Shown here: in pieces, positions 16,238 to 24,317 of the stretch
Numbering within the stretch: position 1 is the first letter of the stretch
Layout: each line of letters starts with the position of its first letter
Assembly (NCBI GenBank): GCA_017983635.1
Contig: JAGOBA010000004.1
Coordinates: forward strand, 62,001-126,000
Origin: Alphaproteobacteria bacterium
Lineage (GTDB): Bacteria; Pseudomonadota; Alphaproteobacteria; Micropepsales; Micropepsaceae
Direction: 5' to 3'
DNA length: 64,000 nucleotides
Notes under the pieces: generated by a model
Told to the model about the DNA's origin: nothing
What the model saw: only the letters and a program-made list of their open reading frames with translations
The model's database searches: none
Position numbers and translations under genes: made by a program

Positions 16238-16285
16238 CGCTCGTACGGGCCACGTTCCCGGTGTCGGATTTGAGGAGAAACCTCA

Positions 16286-16462
16286 ATGAACCAAGTTTCG
16301 GTTTCGGGCCGCAACGCCGCGTACTACGGCTCTTCGCGCCCGCGATATGCCTACCGGGTTACGTTTGGCGGCGCGGTCAGGATCACGACCGACCCGATTG
16401 AGGTTGCACGGATTCGCAGGGCCTACCCTAGCGCGCGGGTCGAAATCGTCCCGGTAGCCTAA
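16286..16462 (+). CDS. Small basic hypothetical protein (58 aa)
   Basis: ATG at 16286 with GAGGAG eight bases upstream, stop TAA at 16460-16462. The product is basic with a Tyr/Arg/Ser-rich N-terminus (AAYYGSSRPRYAYRV) and a C-terminus with alternating hydrophobic residues (RVEIVPVA). No membrane segment and no family recognised. The good ribosome site, the promoter with operators in front and the hairpins behind argue it is a real gene controlled by the adjacent XRE protein. Confidence 0.55.
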   Translation: MNQVSVSGRNAAYYGSSRPRYAYRVTFGGAVRITTDPIEVARIRRAYPSARVEIVPVA

Positions 16463-16472
16463 ATCGCTGTAG

Positions 16473-16512
16473 CGCCTGTCATATTCAGGCGGAGCCGCCC
16501 GTTGCAGGCGGC
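16473..16512 (+). terminator. Double hairpin after the 58-aa gene
   Basis: CGCCTG (16473-16478) pairs with CAGGCG (16486-16491) over a TCATATT loop, then GCCGCC (16494-16499) pairs with GGCGGC (16507-16512). No T-run follows, so termination is likely weak or factor-dependent. Confidence 0.35.
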
Positions 16513-16605
16513 CAGGCAAGACCCTAGATTTGCGACTCGGATGGGGGGCAGGGGCTGTTTTCGACGGCCCTTGCCTCATTGAGTCACAGACAAGAGGTAG
16601 GGTCC

Positions 16606-17307
16606 ATGCGTGTAACACTTTTGGCGCTTCTCGTGCCGGCATCGATCGGCTTTGCTTCGTTGGCGGTTGCCGAGAATGTCGGCGAGGCGACACGCATCCA
16701 GCGCTACGCCTATCAAACGCCCCCGCAGGCCGGAAAGACACCGATCTACCGCCTTGACCCGGTGGTGCGGAACGCTCGTCTGGAGACTGTGCCGTCCGGC
16801 GCACTTGAAGTGACGTTCACCGACGGCAGCCGGCTGACGCTAGGCTCGTCGTCAAATGTCGTGGTCGACAACTATGTGTTCGGCGGTGCGCAGGGTACCA
16901 GCGGGCAGACGTTGAAGATGACGCGCGGGCTGTTCCGTTTCGTCTCCGGTTCGATGCCGAAGGATCAGGTGAAGCTGCAGACACCGTCGGTCACGATCGG
17001 CATTCGCGGCACGGTCGTGAAGCTCAAGGTCGGCGATGACGGCAAGGAAACGGTCTTCTTCGAGCATGGCCAAGGGTACATCGACAATCGCAAGGGCCAG
17101 AACGTCCCGATGGGCGAAGGCGACATGGTCAAGATCAACCCAGACGGGACGATCGGCACGCCAGAGAAGACGAATTGGAGTGCAGGTGACGAGTCTGTGG
17201 ATTTCGGCCTCAATCCGTTTGGACAACAAAACCACGGGCCTGATGGCGGCACGGGCGGCGGCGACGGCGCTGGTTCGTCGGGTGGTGGAAATAGCGGAAA
17301 TCGCTAG
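16606..17307 (+). CDS. Secreted FecR-domain protein
   Basis: 233 aa from the ATG at 16606 (GAGGTAGGG before it). The signal peptide ends near LAVAE. The FecR fold is shown by LEVTFTDGSRLTLGSSS, RGLFRFVSG and TPSVTIGIRGT, typical of stand-alone FecR proteins rather than the sigma-regulator class with an N-terminal cytoplasmic helix domain. The C-terminus is Gly/Ser-rich and disordered. No FecI-like sigma factor or receptor is nearby. Function is likely structural or regulatory in the periplasm; not known. Confidence 0.8.
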   Translation: MRVTLLALLVPASIGFASLAVAENVGEATRIQRYAYQTPPQAGKTPIYRLDPVVRNARLETVPSGALEVTFTDGSRLTLGSSSNVVVDNYVFGGAQGTSGQTLKMTRGLFRFVSGSMPKDQVKLQTPSVTIGIRGTVVKLKVGDDGKETVFFEHGQGYIDNRKGQNVPMGEGDMVKINPDGTIGTPEKTNWSAGDESVDFGLNPFGQQNHGPDGGTGGGDGAGSSGGGNSGNR

Positions 17308-17456
17308 TTCCGCTCGCGCGGCGCGCGAATCCCCTAAAGGATTTGGCAATGCGCGAAAGAGAGATTGCGTGCCGGGGGGCCGTCAGGTTTGGTTCGCGTT
17401 TGAACCGCGTGTGATCCCGGCCCGGCCATAGTGGCGTCAGGGCTTAGCTTTGCAAG

Positions 17457-18860
17457 ATGCAGCTGCCCACCAAAGAACACGAGCTGAAGAAGTTTCTAGC
17501 GACCTTGCCAGCGGACAAGGCTGCTAAGCTTGCGGCTGCCGTGGAGACGGGGCGCGTGGCGGGCGAGCGCGCGATGCCGATCGATCTCATTCTTGATGGC
17601 TTGCGACCGACGCTCCGGCGGATCAATGCGCGACGGGTGCCGACGACACTCCGGTTGTTGTGCGAGCCCTTCGCCGACTTCCTGGTCGACGATCCGCGCG
17701 AGTTCAAGCAGCCCGGGCGCATCGCCCGATCAAGCGTCAAATCGCTGTGGCGGTGGCTCAAAGATACGCTGCGCGTCGCATTGGCCGATATGGAGACGCA
17801 GGTTTCGCGCGCGGTGCTGTCGCGCGATGTCCGGCTCCAGTCGGAGATCGTGCCTCGGCTGCAGGCTGAGGTGCTGAACTTCGTGCGCGCGGCGCTTGAT
17901 CGAGCGACGCCGGGCAGTGCCGACAGGCGGGTCTTGGCCAACCGACTCGGCGGCGAAGATGCGTTGCACGATGTCGAGGAGGCGATGCAGCTGCTCGCTG
18001 GTGCCGGCGAACTTTCGCCGTTGCGCGGGTTGCTGCCGCGGCGGATCGATACGTTGACCGAGCAGCACGGGGCTTTCGTGCGCGACATCTACGACCAGAT
18101 GGCGTCTCGGCAGTCGGAGCTCTGCCCTTATGTCGGATTGCTGGTGCTGGCGCGGCTGAAGCGACCTTGGGAGGCGCTGCGGCTGGGTGGCATCATTTCC
18201 CGACGCACGAACCAGGCGCTGTTCAGTCAGTCCGATATGGGCATCGTCGGCGATGTGCTTCTGGCGGACATGGAGAACTTGGCGCTCGATATTGCCTCGG
18301 TGAGGCCAGACACGCTTGATACCGACACTCTTCTGACGAAGCTCGACCGGTTTGTGCAGATGTCAGGCGGACTGGTGCGCGAGATCGGTGGCCGGCGCGA
18401 CGGCAAGTGGGGCCAGCGGTTGATCAAAATCCGCCAACTGGCTTCCGACGCGATGGACGCGCTGATCGTGCGGGCACCGCGGGAGATAATGGCGGCGCTG
18501 CCGGTGCAGAAGCTCGGCGCGTTCGGCGGGCGCGGGCCGCGGCGGCCGGACCTGGCGCGCGATCCCGATCCGGCAAAGATCGACCGGGCGATGGTATGGG
18601 GGCGGCTGTTGGCGGGGTCGATGCCCTATGCCGGCGGCGGCTCGTTCTACTCCGCGCACAAGGATGCGTTCGAGGAGGTTTCGCAGTATCTGCGCGGCTA
18701 TGCCGAGAGCATGATGGCGGAACTGCGGACGCTGGAGTTCGACCGGCGGCCGCGCGCGCAGGCGTTTCAGGTGCACGCCGAGGCGCTGTCCGATTTGGTG
18801 CTCGGCATCGAAGAGACGGACCAAATCAGACGCAAAGCCGCGTCGATGACGCCGCGCTAG
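17457..18860 (+). CDS. Hypothetical protein, 467 aa, mostly helical
   Basis: I do not recognise a family. The protein has no signal peptide or membrane helix, is rich in Arg, Leu and Ala, and is predicted by eye to be nearly all alpha-helical. Conserved-looking stretches are HELKKFLATLPADKAAKLA at the start, LCEPFADFLVDDPRE near 65 and PYAGGGSFYSAHKDAFEEV near 395. It stands alone between the FecR gene and a convergent CoA-transferase gene whose stop codon it overlaps (CTAG, 18857-18860). The compositional pattern is native to the genome. Confidence 0.7.
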   Translation: MQLPTKEHELKKFLATLPADKAAKLAAAVETGRVAGERAMPIDLILDGLRPTLRRINARRVPTTLRLLCEPFADFLVDDPREFKQPGRIARSSVKSLWRWLKDTLRVALADMETQVSRAVLSRDVRLQSEIVPRLQAEVLNFVRAALDRATPGSADRRVLANRLGGEDALHDVEEAMQLLAGAGELSPLRGLLPRRIDTLTEQHGAFVRDIYDQMASRQSELCPYVGLLVLARLKRPWEALRLGGIISRRTNQALFSQSDMGIVGDVLLADMENLALDIASVRPDTLDTDTLLTKLDRFVQMSGGLVREIGGRRDGKWGQRLIKIRQLASDAMDALIVRAPREIMAALPVQKLGAFGGRGPRRPDLARDPDPAKIDRAMVWGRLLAGSMPYAGGGSFYSAHKDAFEEVSQYLRGYAESMMAELRTLEFDRRPRAQAFQVHAEALSDLVLGIEETDQIRRKAASMTPR

Positions 18861-20056
18861 ATAGCGCCAGACGTGCGGAGTTCGTCTATCTCCGCTTTGG
18901 ACAAACCCAAGCTCTCCAGAATTTCGTCCGTGTGCTGGCCGAGCGCGGGCGGCGGCGTACGCACGGTGCCGGGTTGTTCGGAGAGGACGACCGGGGTTGC
19001 CATGATCGTCGCGGGATGGTTCAGGCCCGTGACGGGTATTTCTGTGAAGTAGCCGGCGGCGTTGGCGTGCGGGTCGTCCAGCAGCTGCTGCGGGGCGAGA
19101 ACGGGTCCGGCGGGAACTTTCGCGCGCTCGAGTTCGGCGAGGGCTTTGGCGACGGTGCGTGTCGCGCACCACTCGGCGGCGCGTTGGCTCAAGACTTCGC
19201 CGTTATCGCCGCGGGCTTCGTCGGTGGCGAAGCGCGGGTCTGCGATCCATTGCTCCTCGCCGATCGCCTTCGCCCAGCGTTTGAAGAGCGGGTTGCCGTT
19301 CACGAGCACGGTGATCCAGCCGTCTTTGCACTTGAAGATGTCCGAAGGGCCTGCGGTTTGGCCGCGGTTCAGTGTGGCGACGCGGTTCTTTTTCAGCGCG
19401 GCTTGTTCGATCAGCGTTTGGCTCATGTAGGTGACCGCCGTGCGCAGCAGCGCGCCTTCGACGTGTTGGCCGCGACCGGTTTGGGTGCGGGCAAAGAGCG
19501 CCGACATGGTGCCGAAGGCGGCGAGCGAGGCGGTGCCGAAGTCGACCCAGGAGGCGCTGGCGCGGACAGGTTGCTGCGGCGTGCCGGACATATAGACGGC
19601 GCCGGACATGGCTTGCGCTACGCCATCGAAGCCTAGGCGCTCTTCGTACGGGCCGCCGGAACCGAAGGCGGAAACGGTGGTGAGCACGGTGCGCGGGTTG
19701 ATGGCGTGGACGCTCGGCCAATCGAGGCCCAGGCCGCGCAGCGTTTGCGGCGGCAGATTGACGACGACAACGTCGGCAGTCTTGATCAAGCGCTTGACGA
19801 CTTCGCGGCCTCTGGGATGGGCTGGGTCGAGGGTGATGCCTTTCTTGTTGCGGTTCATCTGCAGGAACAGCGCACCGTCGCCGGGGTTGCCGCCGGCGTC
19901 GTGCGTCACAGGGATCAGATTGCGGTCCTCAGAACCCTCGCGCTTTTCGATGCGAATGACTTCGGCACCGAGGTCGGCGAGCAGTGCCGCACAGTAGGGG
20001 CCGGCGATGTAGCGGCCGAAGTCGAGAACGCGGATGCCGTCGAGGACAGGTTTCAT
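18857..20056 (-). CDS. CaiB/BaiF family CoA transferase
   Basis: Family III CoA transferase, 399 aa, moving CoA between carboxylic acids. The N-terminal VLDFGRYIAGPYCAALLADLG and IRIEKREGSEDRN motifs are characteristic; the catalytic Asp in this family is expected near residue 165-170 (WVDFGTASLAAFGTM region). No signal peptide. Neighbours are not a pathway, but the window holds several acyl-CoA enzymes that could use its product. Donor and acceptor acids cannot be predicted. Confidence 0.9.
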   Translation of the reverse strand: MKPVLDGIRVLDFGRYIAGPYCAALLADLGAEVIRIEKREGSEDRNLIPVTHDAGGNPGDGALFLQMNRNKKGITLDPAHPRGREVVKRLIKTADVVVVNLPPQTLRGLGLDWPSVHAINPRTVLTTVSAFGSGGPYEERLGFDGVAQAMSGAVYMSGTPQQPVRASASWVDFGTASLAAFGTMSALFARTQTGRGQHVEGALLRTAVTYMSQTLIEQAALKKNRVATLNRGQTAGPSDIFKCKDGWITVLVNGNPLFKRWAKAIGEEQWIADPRFATDEARGDNGEVLSQRAAEWCATRTVAKALAELERAKVPAGPVLAPQQLLDDPHANAAGYFTEIPVTGLNHPATIMATPVVLSEQPGTVRTPPPALGQHTDEILESLGLSKAEIDELRTSGAI

Positions 20057-20069
20057 TGGTGGAACTCGG

Positions 20070-20663
20070 TTAGCGCGGGACAGCAGGGCGGCAGCAGCCG
20101 GCGATGACGTTGAGGCCTGAGATTAAGGCGACGGCGGAATAGGCATAGCGCGTGTCGGACATCCCGTCGCTGCAGCTTTCGTTGCGCACGATCAGCGACA
20201 TCTCGCCTGGCCGCGAGACGCCTTTGAAGTGCCAGACGTCGCTGCGATTCATGGCTTGCTCGGCGCGGGTGAGGCGGAACTGCATACGGCGTTCGGCGAA
20301 CATCAGGTCAGCCTGCGCGGCGCCGGGGCGTAGGCTGATCGACCAGAACGGTTCAGTGCCGGTGCAATCAAGGAAGGCTGGGACCTGATAGCGGCCAGTG
20401 CCATAGCCTAAGAAGCGCGCGTTCACCCAGCCGCGTTTGCGGGCGAACGACACCTCGACCCAGAGGCCTGGTGCACCGCGCCCGGTCAGCGTGATGCCGC
20501 TGCCGTCGAAGGGGATCGTTTGGACAACGGGCGCTTGCGGGTTCGGCTGGCTGCGCATGTTCAGCGTGTCGCCGGGGCGAACGCCGTAGACGCCGTAGGT
20601 CACGTCGGCGATTGCTGCGCCGGCGGCGATCAAGCTGAGGAGTGCAATAAGCAGGGTGCGCAT
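20070..20663 (-). CDS. Secreted SH3-like domain protein
   Basis: 197 aa with a signal peptide (LLIALLSLIAAGAAIA) and a bacterial SH3-type domain (RPGDTLNMRSQPN near 30, VEVSFARKRGWVNARFL near 70). The second half has a cysteine-containing domain (FLDCTGTEPFWSISL; NESCSDGMSDTRYAYS; GCCRPAV at the end) seen in other small envelope proteins. Four or five cysteines could form disulfides in the periplasm. Binding to peptidoglycan or a protein partner is inferred. It follows the monooxygenase gene by nine bases. Confidence 0.75.
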   Translation of the reverse strand: MRTLLIALLSLIAAGAAIADVTYGVYGVRPGDTLNMRSQPNPQAPVVQTIPFDGSGITLTGRGAPGLWVEVSFARKRGWVNARFLGYGTGRYQVPAFLDCTGTEPFWSISLRPGAAQADLMFAERRMQFRLTRAEQAMNRSDVWHFKGVSRPGEMSLIVRNESCSDGMSDTRYAYSAVALISGLNVIAGCCRPAVPR

Positions 20664-20672
20664 GGGGGTCCC

Positions 20673-21869
20673 TTAAGCTGGCGGTTGCCACAGCCCGTAT
20701 GGCCAGCATCGCACACCCGAGAGGGTTTGCACCATCATGTCGCCGAACAGCGGCAGGCGGCAGAAAGAGCCCATGACCGCGTCGCGCGCGGCGGCCAGGA
20801 CGCGGCTGTTCGACTGGAAGAACGGCGTTAGCCAGCGGGAGCTGAGTTGGTAGTAGTTCACGTGCGGGCGGCGGGTTTGCTCGTAGAGGAATAGCGCGCG
20901 GTCGATATCGGGTTCGGCGGCCAACGCCGATGCCAGCGTCCAGGCGTCGACGAGAGCGAGGTTCGCACCTTGGCCGAGTTGCGGGCTGGTGCCGTGCGCG
21001 GCATCGCCGATGAAGATGCAGCGGTCGTGACGCCAGCGGCGCATGACGACATCGCTGTAGCTGGCGAATGTGAGTCGGTCGGGGTCGGTGACCTGATCGA
21101 GCAGCGGCGCGGTCTCGGGCCAGAGGTTGCGCAGTTCGTTTTTCCACGAGTTGAGACCGGCGGCGCGCCAGGCATCGTAAGCGTCGCGCGGCAAGCTCCA
21201 GAACAGCGCGACGTGTTGCGCGTCGCCGTGTCCAGGGGCGAGTCCGATGGGGAGTACGCCGACCATGATACGTGCGCTCTGCACGAGTTGCGACAACGTT
21301 CGGGCAAACGTGCCGTCAGGGTCGGCACACGTCGTCCAGAGGCAGCCCCAAGGATAGATCGGGTCGTAGCCGCTTGGTTCGAACGTTTTGCGCAGGAGCG
21401 AGCGCGCGCCTTCGGCCACGACAACAAGATCGAACGGGCCGAACTCGTGATCGTGTTCGGCTGCAAGTTGCGGTGCGGTTGGATTGTCGATGTCGATGAT
21501 CGGCGTGTGCAGGTGGAGCGGGATTGCCTCGTCCCAAACCGCTTTGTGTAGTGCGTCGAAGAGATGGGCGCGGTGAATGCCGAGGCCACAGTAGTCGGTG
21601 CGATAGTCGGCATAGGAGAGGTCGAGGACGGTGCGGCCTTTGGCGGTTCGTCCATAGAGACGGTCGACGCGCGCGCCCTTCGGCGCGAGATCGCGAAATA
21701 GGCCGAGCGCGTCCAGGGCAGCTTGGCCGGGGGGCTGAAGCAGGAGGCCGGCGCCCACGGGTTTTGCCTCCGGAAAGCGTTCGAAGATCTCGACCTCGTG
21801 GCCCTGGCGCTTCAAGAACAGCGCCGCCGCCTGACCGCCGATACCGCAGCCCACCACGGCGATTTTCAT
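20673..21869 (-). CDS. FAD-dependent monooxygenase (PHBH/UbiH fold)
   Basis: Flavoprotein hydroxylase, 398 aa. The dinucleotide-binding motif VVGCGIGGQAAALFLKRQGH is at residues 5-24 and the second FAD motif CIFIGDAAHGTSPQLGQGAN near 285 is intact. It would use NAD(P)H and O2 to hydroxylate an organic substrate. No ring-cleavage or ubiquinone genes adjoin it, so the substrate is open. Confidence 0.88.
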   Translation of the reverse strand: MKIAVVGCGIGGQAAALFLKRQGHEVEIFERFPEAKPVGAGLLLQPPGQAALDALGLFRDLAPKGARVDRLYGRTAKGRTVLDLSYADYRTDYCGLGIHRAHLFDALHKAVWDEAIPLHLHTPIIDIDNPTAPQLAAEHDHEFGPFDLVVVAEGARSLLRKTFEPSGYDPIYPWGCLWTTCADPDGTFARTLSQLVQSARIMVGVLPIGLAPGHGDAQHVALFWSLPRDAYDAWRAAGLNSWKNELRNLWPETAPLLDQVTDPDRLTFASYSDVVMRRWRHDRCIFIGDAAHGTSPQLGQGANLALVDAWTLASALAAEPDIDRALFLYEQTRRPHVNYYQLSSRWLTPFFQSNSRVLAAARDAVMGSFCRLPLFGDMMVQTLSGVRCWPYGLWQPPA

Positions 21870-21939
21870 TCCGTCCCCACACGTTCGTTCTTTTCGCTAT
21901 ACAGGAGGCTTGGCGGTTGGACCAGATGGCGGGGCGGCG

Positions 21940-22365
21940 ATGGCTTCGGAAGGTTTCGTACTCGATCAACGCTTGGCGCAGGACACGGCTTGGGTTTGCG
22001 ATTGGGAACTCTGTGGCGTTCACTTGATGAACGACCGGCGTTACCCGTGGCTGGTACTGGTGCCGCGGCGTATGGGGATGGTGGAAGCGTTCGATCTCAG
22101 TGAAGCGGAGCAAGCGCTGCTGTGGCGCGAGGTTGGTTATGCGGGTTCGTGGCTGAAGCAGATGACCGGGTGCCGGAAGGTCAATGTCGGCGCGCTCGGG
22201 AACATTGTTTCGCAGCTTCATTTGCATGTGGTTGCGCGCAACGAAGGCGATGCGGCGTGGCCTGGGCCGGTGTGGGGACAGGGTGCGGCACAGCGTTATG
22301 ATGCGGCCACGTTGGCGTCGCTGGCGGAGCGCTATGGGATGCTGCTTGGAACGGGTGCGGATTAA
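21940..22365 (+). CDS. HIT-family hydrolase
   Basis: 141-aa histidine-triad protein (nucleotide hydrolase/transferase family). The motif is NIVSQLHLHVVAR, i.e. HxHxx without the third histidine, as in the bacterial DUF-type HIT branch. Start at the ATG at 21940, divergent from the monooxygenase gene. Substrates of this branch are not established. Confidence 0.83.
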   Translation: MASEGFVLDQRLAQDTAWVCDWELCGVHLMNDRRYPWLVLVPRRMGMVEAFDLSEAEQALLWREVGYAGSWLKQMTGCRKVNVGALGNIVSQLHLHVVARNEGDAAWPGPVWGQGAAQRYDAATLASLAERYGMLLGTGAD

Positions 22366-22387
22366 GCGCTCGTTAGGAAAGGCGCAC

Positions 22388-22402
22388 TGGCACGGGGCTT
22401 GC
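22388..22402 (+). promoter_or_regulatory. Sigma-54 (-24/-12) promoter
   Basis: TGGCAC (22388-22393), five bases GGGGC, TTGC (22399-22402): the GG and GC dinucleotides are exactly ten bases apart, matching the RpoN consensus. The start would be near 22414, only about five bases before the transglycosylase ATG at 22419. Confidence 0.7.
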
Positions 22403-22418
22403 GAACCTCAAGCCCAAG

Positions 22419-23318
22419 ATGACGCCCAGTTCGATCACCAGCGATACGTTTTTGCGCTCTACCGGTTCGGCGAATGCCGAGGGTGGGGTGCTCTCGGCGT
22501 TGCGCCGCGCGGCGACCGAGACGGGTACGGATTTCGGCTATTTGCTGCAGACCGCCATGCGGGAATCCAGCCTAAATCCGACCGCAAAGGCCGCATCTTC
22601 GTCAGCGACGGGGCTTTTCCAATTCATCGAGCAGACCTGGCTTGGGACCGTGCAAAAACACGGGGCCGAGCACGGGATGAAGGCTTATGCGGACGCTATC
22701 GAGGTCGGCAATGATGGCCGGTTCAAGGTGGCCGACCGGTCCATGCGCCAGGAAATTCTTGCCCTGCGTAAGGATCCGGAAACCGCCGCGTTAATGGCTG
22801 GTGAAATGACAAGCGAGATGCGCGGGGGCATGGAAACCGCGCTGGGGCGGGGGGTGTCGGCGGGGGAACTTTACGTCGCTCATTTTCTGGGTCCGAAAGC
22901 TGCGATCAAGTTGATCAAGGCTTCGGAGGCGACGCCAGGAGCTTCCGCCGCCGACATGTTTCCGCAGGCCGCCGCAGCCAATCGCACCATCTTCTACCGC
23001 AATGGTCAGGAGCGTTCGGTGGCCGGGGTCGTTGCCGCGCTGAAGGCGAAGCACAGTGACGTGGCCGCAACCGAAGAAGTCACGGTCGCGAAGGCCGAGG
23101 TGCCTGCGGACAACGGCGCCGCCAAGGGTTTGCGTGGCAGCTTTATCGACGTGCCGCCCGCATCGAGCGGCTCGCCGTTCGGCAAGTTTGGCGAACAGGT
23201 GATGGTGATGGCACCGCTGATGGTGCAGTTGCTGGCCTCGCTCGATCCGACCCCGCATTTGGCCGCTTCGATCTTGGGTGACGAGCCGAAGCTGCGACGC
23301 TCGGAAGACCAGATCTAA
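22419..23318 (+). CDS. Lytic transglycosylase (SLT domain)
   Basis: 299 aa. The SLT domain opens with the catalytic MRESSLNPTAKA (Glu near residue 49) and SATGLFQFIEQTWLGTV, followed by MTSEMRGGMETALGR and LYVAHFLGPKAA typical of the family. No clear signal peptide, so export may use a specialised route, as for flagellar rod-cap muramidases. A perfect sigma-54 promoter in front supports a flagellar or similar cell-cycle-timed role. The C-terminus is a linker plus a hydrophobic helix (VMVMAPLMVQLLASL). Its stop overlaps that of the convergent Rsm22 gene. Confidence 0.85.
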   Translation: MTPSSITSDTFLRSTGSANAEGGVLSALRRAATETGTDFGYLLQTAMRESSLNPTAKAASSSATGLFQFIEQTWLGTVQKHGAEHGMKAYADAIEVGNDGRFKVADRSMRQEILALRKDPETAALMAGEMTSEMRGGMETALGRGVSAGELYVAHFLGPKAAIKLIKASEATPGASAADMFPQAAAANRTIFYRNGQERSVAGVVAALKAKHSDVAATEEVTVAKAEVPADNGAAKGLRGSFIDVPPASSGSPFGKFGEQVMVMAPLMVQLLASLDPTPHLAASILGDEPKLRRSEDQI

Positions 23319-24280
23319 TCTTCAGCGGGGGGCCAGGTTTGGCCCCAGTCGGCGTCGCGGGCGGCCTTGTAGGCGGGGCCAGCGCTTTTTCCGATTGAGG
23401 TGCGGTGCAGCGCGCCGTTCTCACAGAGATCCAGATGTACGTGGCCGGGCTTACGCATCGGTTTGCGGACGATGCGTGCCGATGCCGCGCGGAGCGGCGG
23501 TTTTCGGGTCAAGATTACGAAGCTGAACTTCTCGTCCTCATAGGCGAGAGGCGCGTCTTTGGCGGCGCGGTGCGCGGCGGCGCGGGCGAGGCGCACGGGC
23601 TGGTGGCACCAGTCGCCGGTGCTCATCGGGCAGATGAGATTGTGGGTGCAGGGTGCGGCGGCATGAGCGCCCCGCGCTAGCGTGTGTTCGCGCACGCCGC
23701 GGACCAGTTCGAAGCCTTTTGGAGTGCCGGGTTCGATGACGATCAAGGCGCTTGCTGCGGCTTGCCACAATACGTCGATCGCTGCCGGTCGCTCGCTTGC
23801 TGGAAGTTCGCCCAGCGCATAGCAGGCAACTACAACGTCGTGTGTGGCGGTGTTGGCGCCGAACGCGCCGGGCTGGAACTGCACGTCGATTTTGCTTGCG
23901 CGGGCTAAGCGTTCGGCGGTTTTTCGCCAGCCGGTGTCGCGTTCAATCAGTGTGTACCGTGTCCCCGCTGGAAACTGATCCTGCGAGGCGAGCGACGCGG
24001 TGCCGGGGCCGGCGCCGATGTCGAGCACCGAGGTGATCTCGCGATTGGGTACGCTGCGTGAGAATTCACGCCATACGGCGGCTGCCACAGCAAAGGTTGA
24101 TGGAAACCTAACGGCGAGGTAGGCGGCGCGCTCGATCGGGGACAGGGTGCGCGGGATACCCGATTTGTTGCGGTAAGCCTCGGAAAGCGCTTGCGCGGCG
24201 ATGCGCAGATCTTTCGCCGCGTGCGGCGCAAGCTCCGCGTCGATCGCGCCGGCGAGGGTTTGGGGAAGGCTTGCGATCAT
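23315..24280 (-). CDS. Rsm22-type small-ribosomal-subunit methyltransferase-like protein
   Basis: 321 aa, class I SAM fold (SVLDIGAGPGTASLA near 84) and a C-terminal cysteine motif with C211, C217 and C225 (CTHNLICP, then DWCHQP). Mitochondrial homologues (Rsm22/METTL17) bind the small subunit and carry an Fe-S cluster through such cysteines. The bacterial protein is expected to act in ribosome assembly. It lies between a transglycosylase and a divergent DUF2336 gene, without ribosomal neighbours. Confidence 0.85.
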   Translation of the reverse strand: MIASLPQTLAGAIDAELAPHAAKDLRIAAQALSEAYRNKSGIPRTLSPIERAAYLAVRFPSTFAVAAAVWREFSRSVPNREITSVLDIGAGPGTASLASQDQFPAGTRYTLIERDTGWRKTAERLARASKIDVQFQPGAFGANTATHDVVVACYALGELPASERPAAIDVLWQAAASALIVIEPGTPKGFELVRGVREHTLARGAHAAAPCTHNLICPMSTGDWCHQPVRLARAAAHRAAKDAPLAYEDEKFSFVILTRKPPLRAASARIVRKPMRKPGHVHLDLCENGALHRTSIGKSAGPAYKAARDADWGQTWPPAED

Positions 24281-24317
24281 AACGGCACCTTAACCAAGCG
24301 ACACTAGATTTGCCCGT

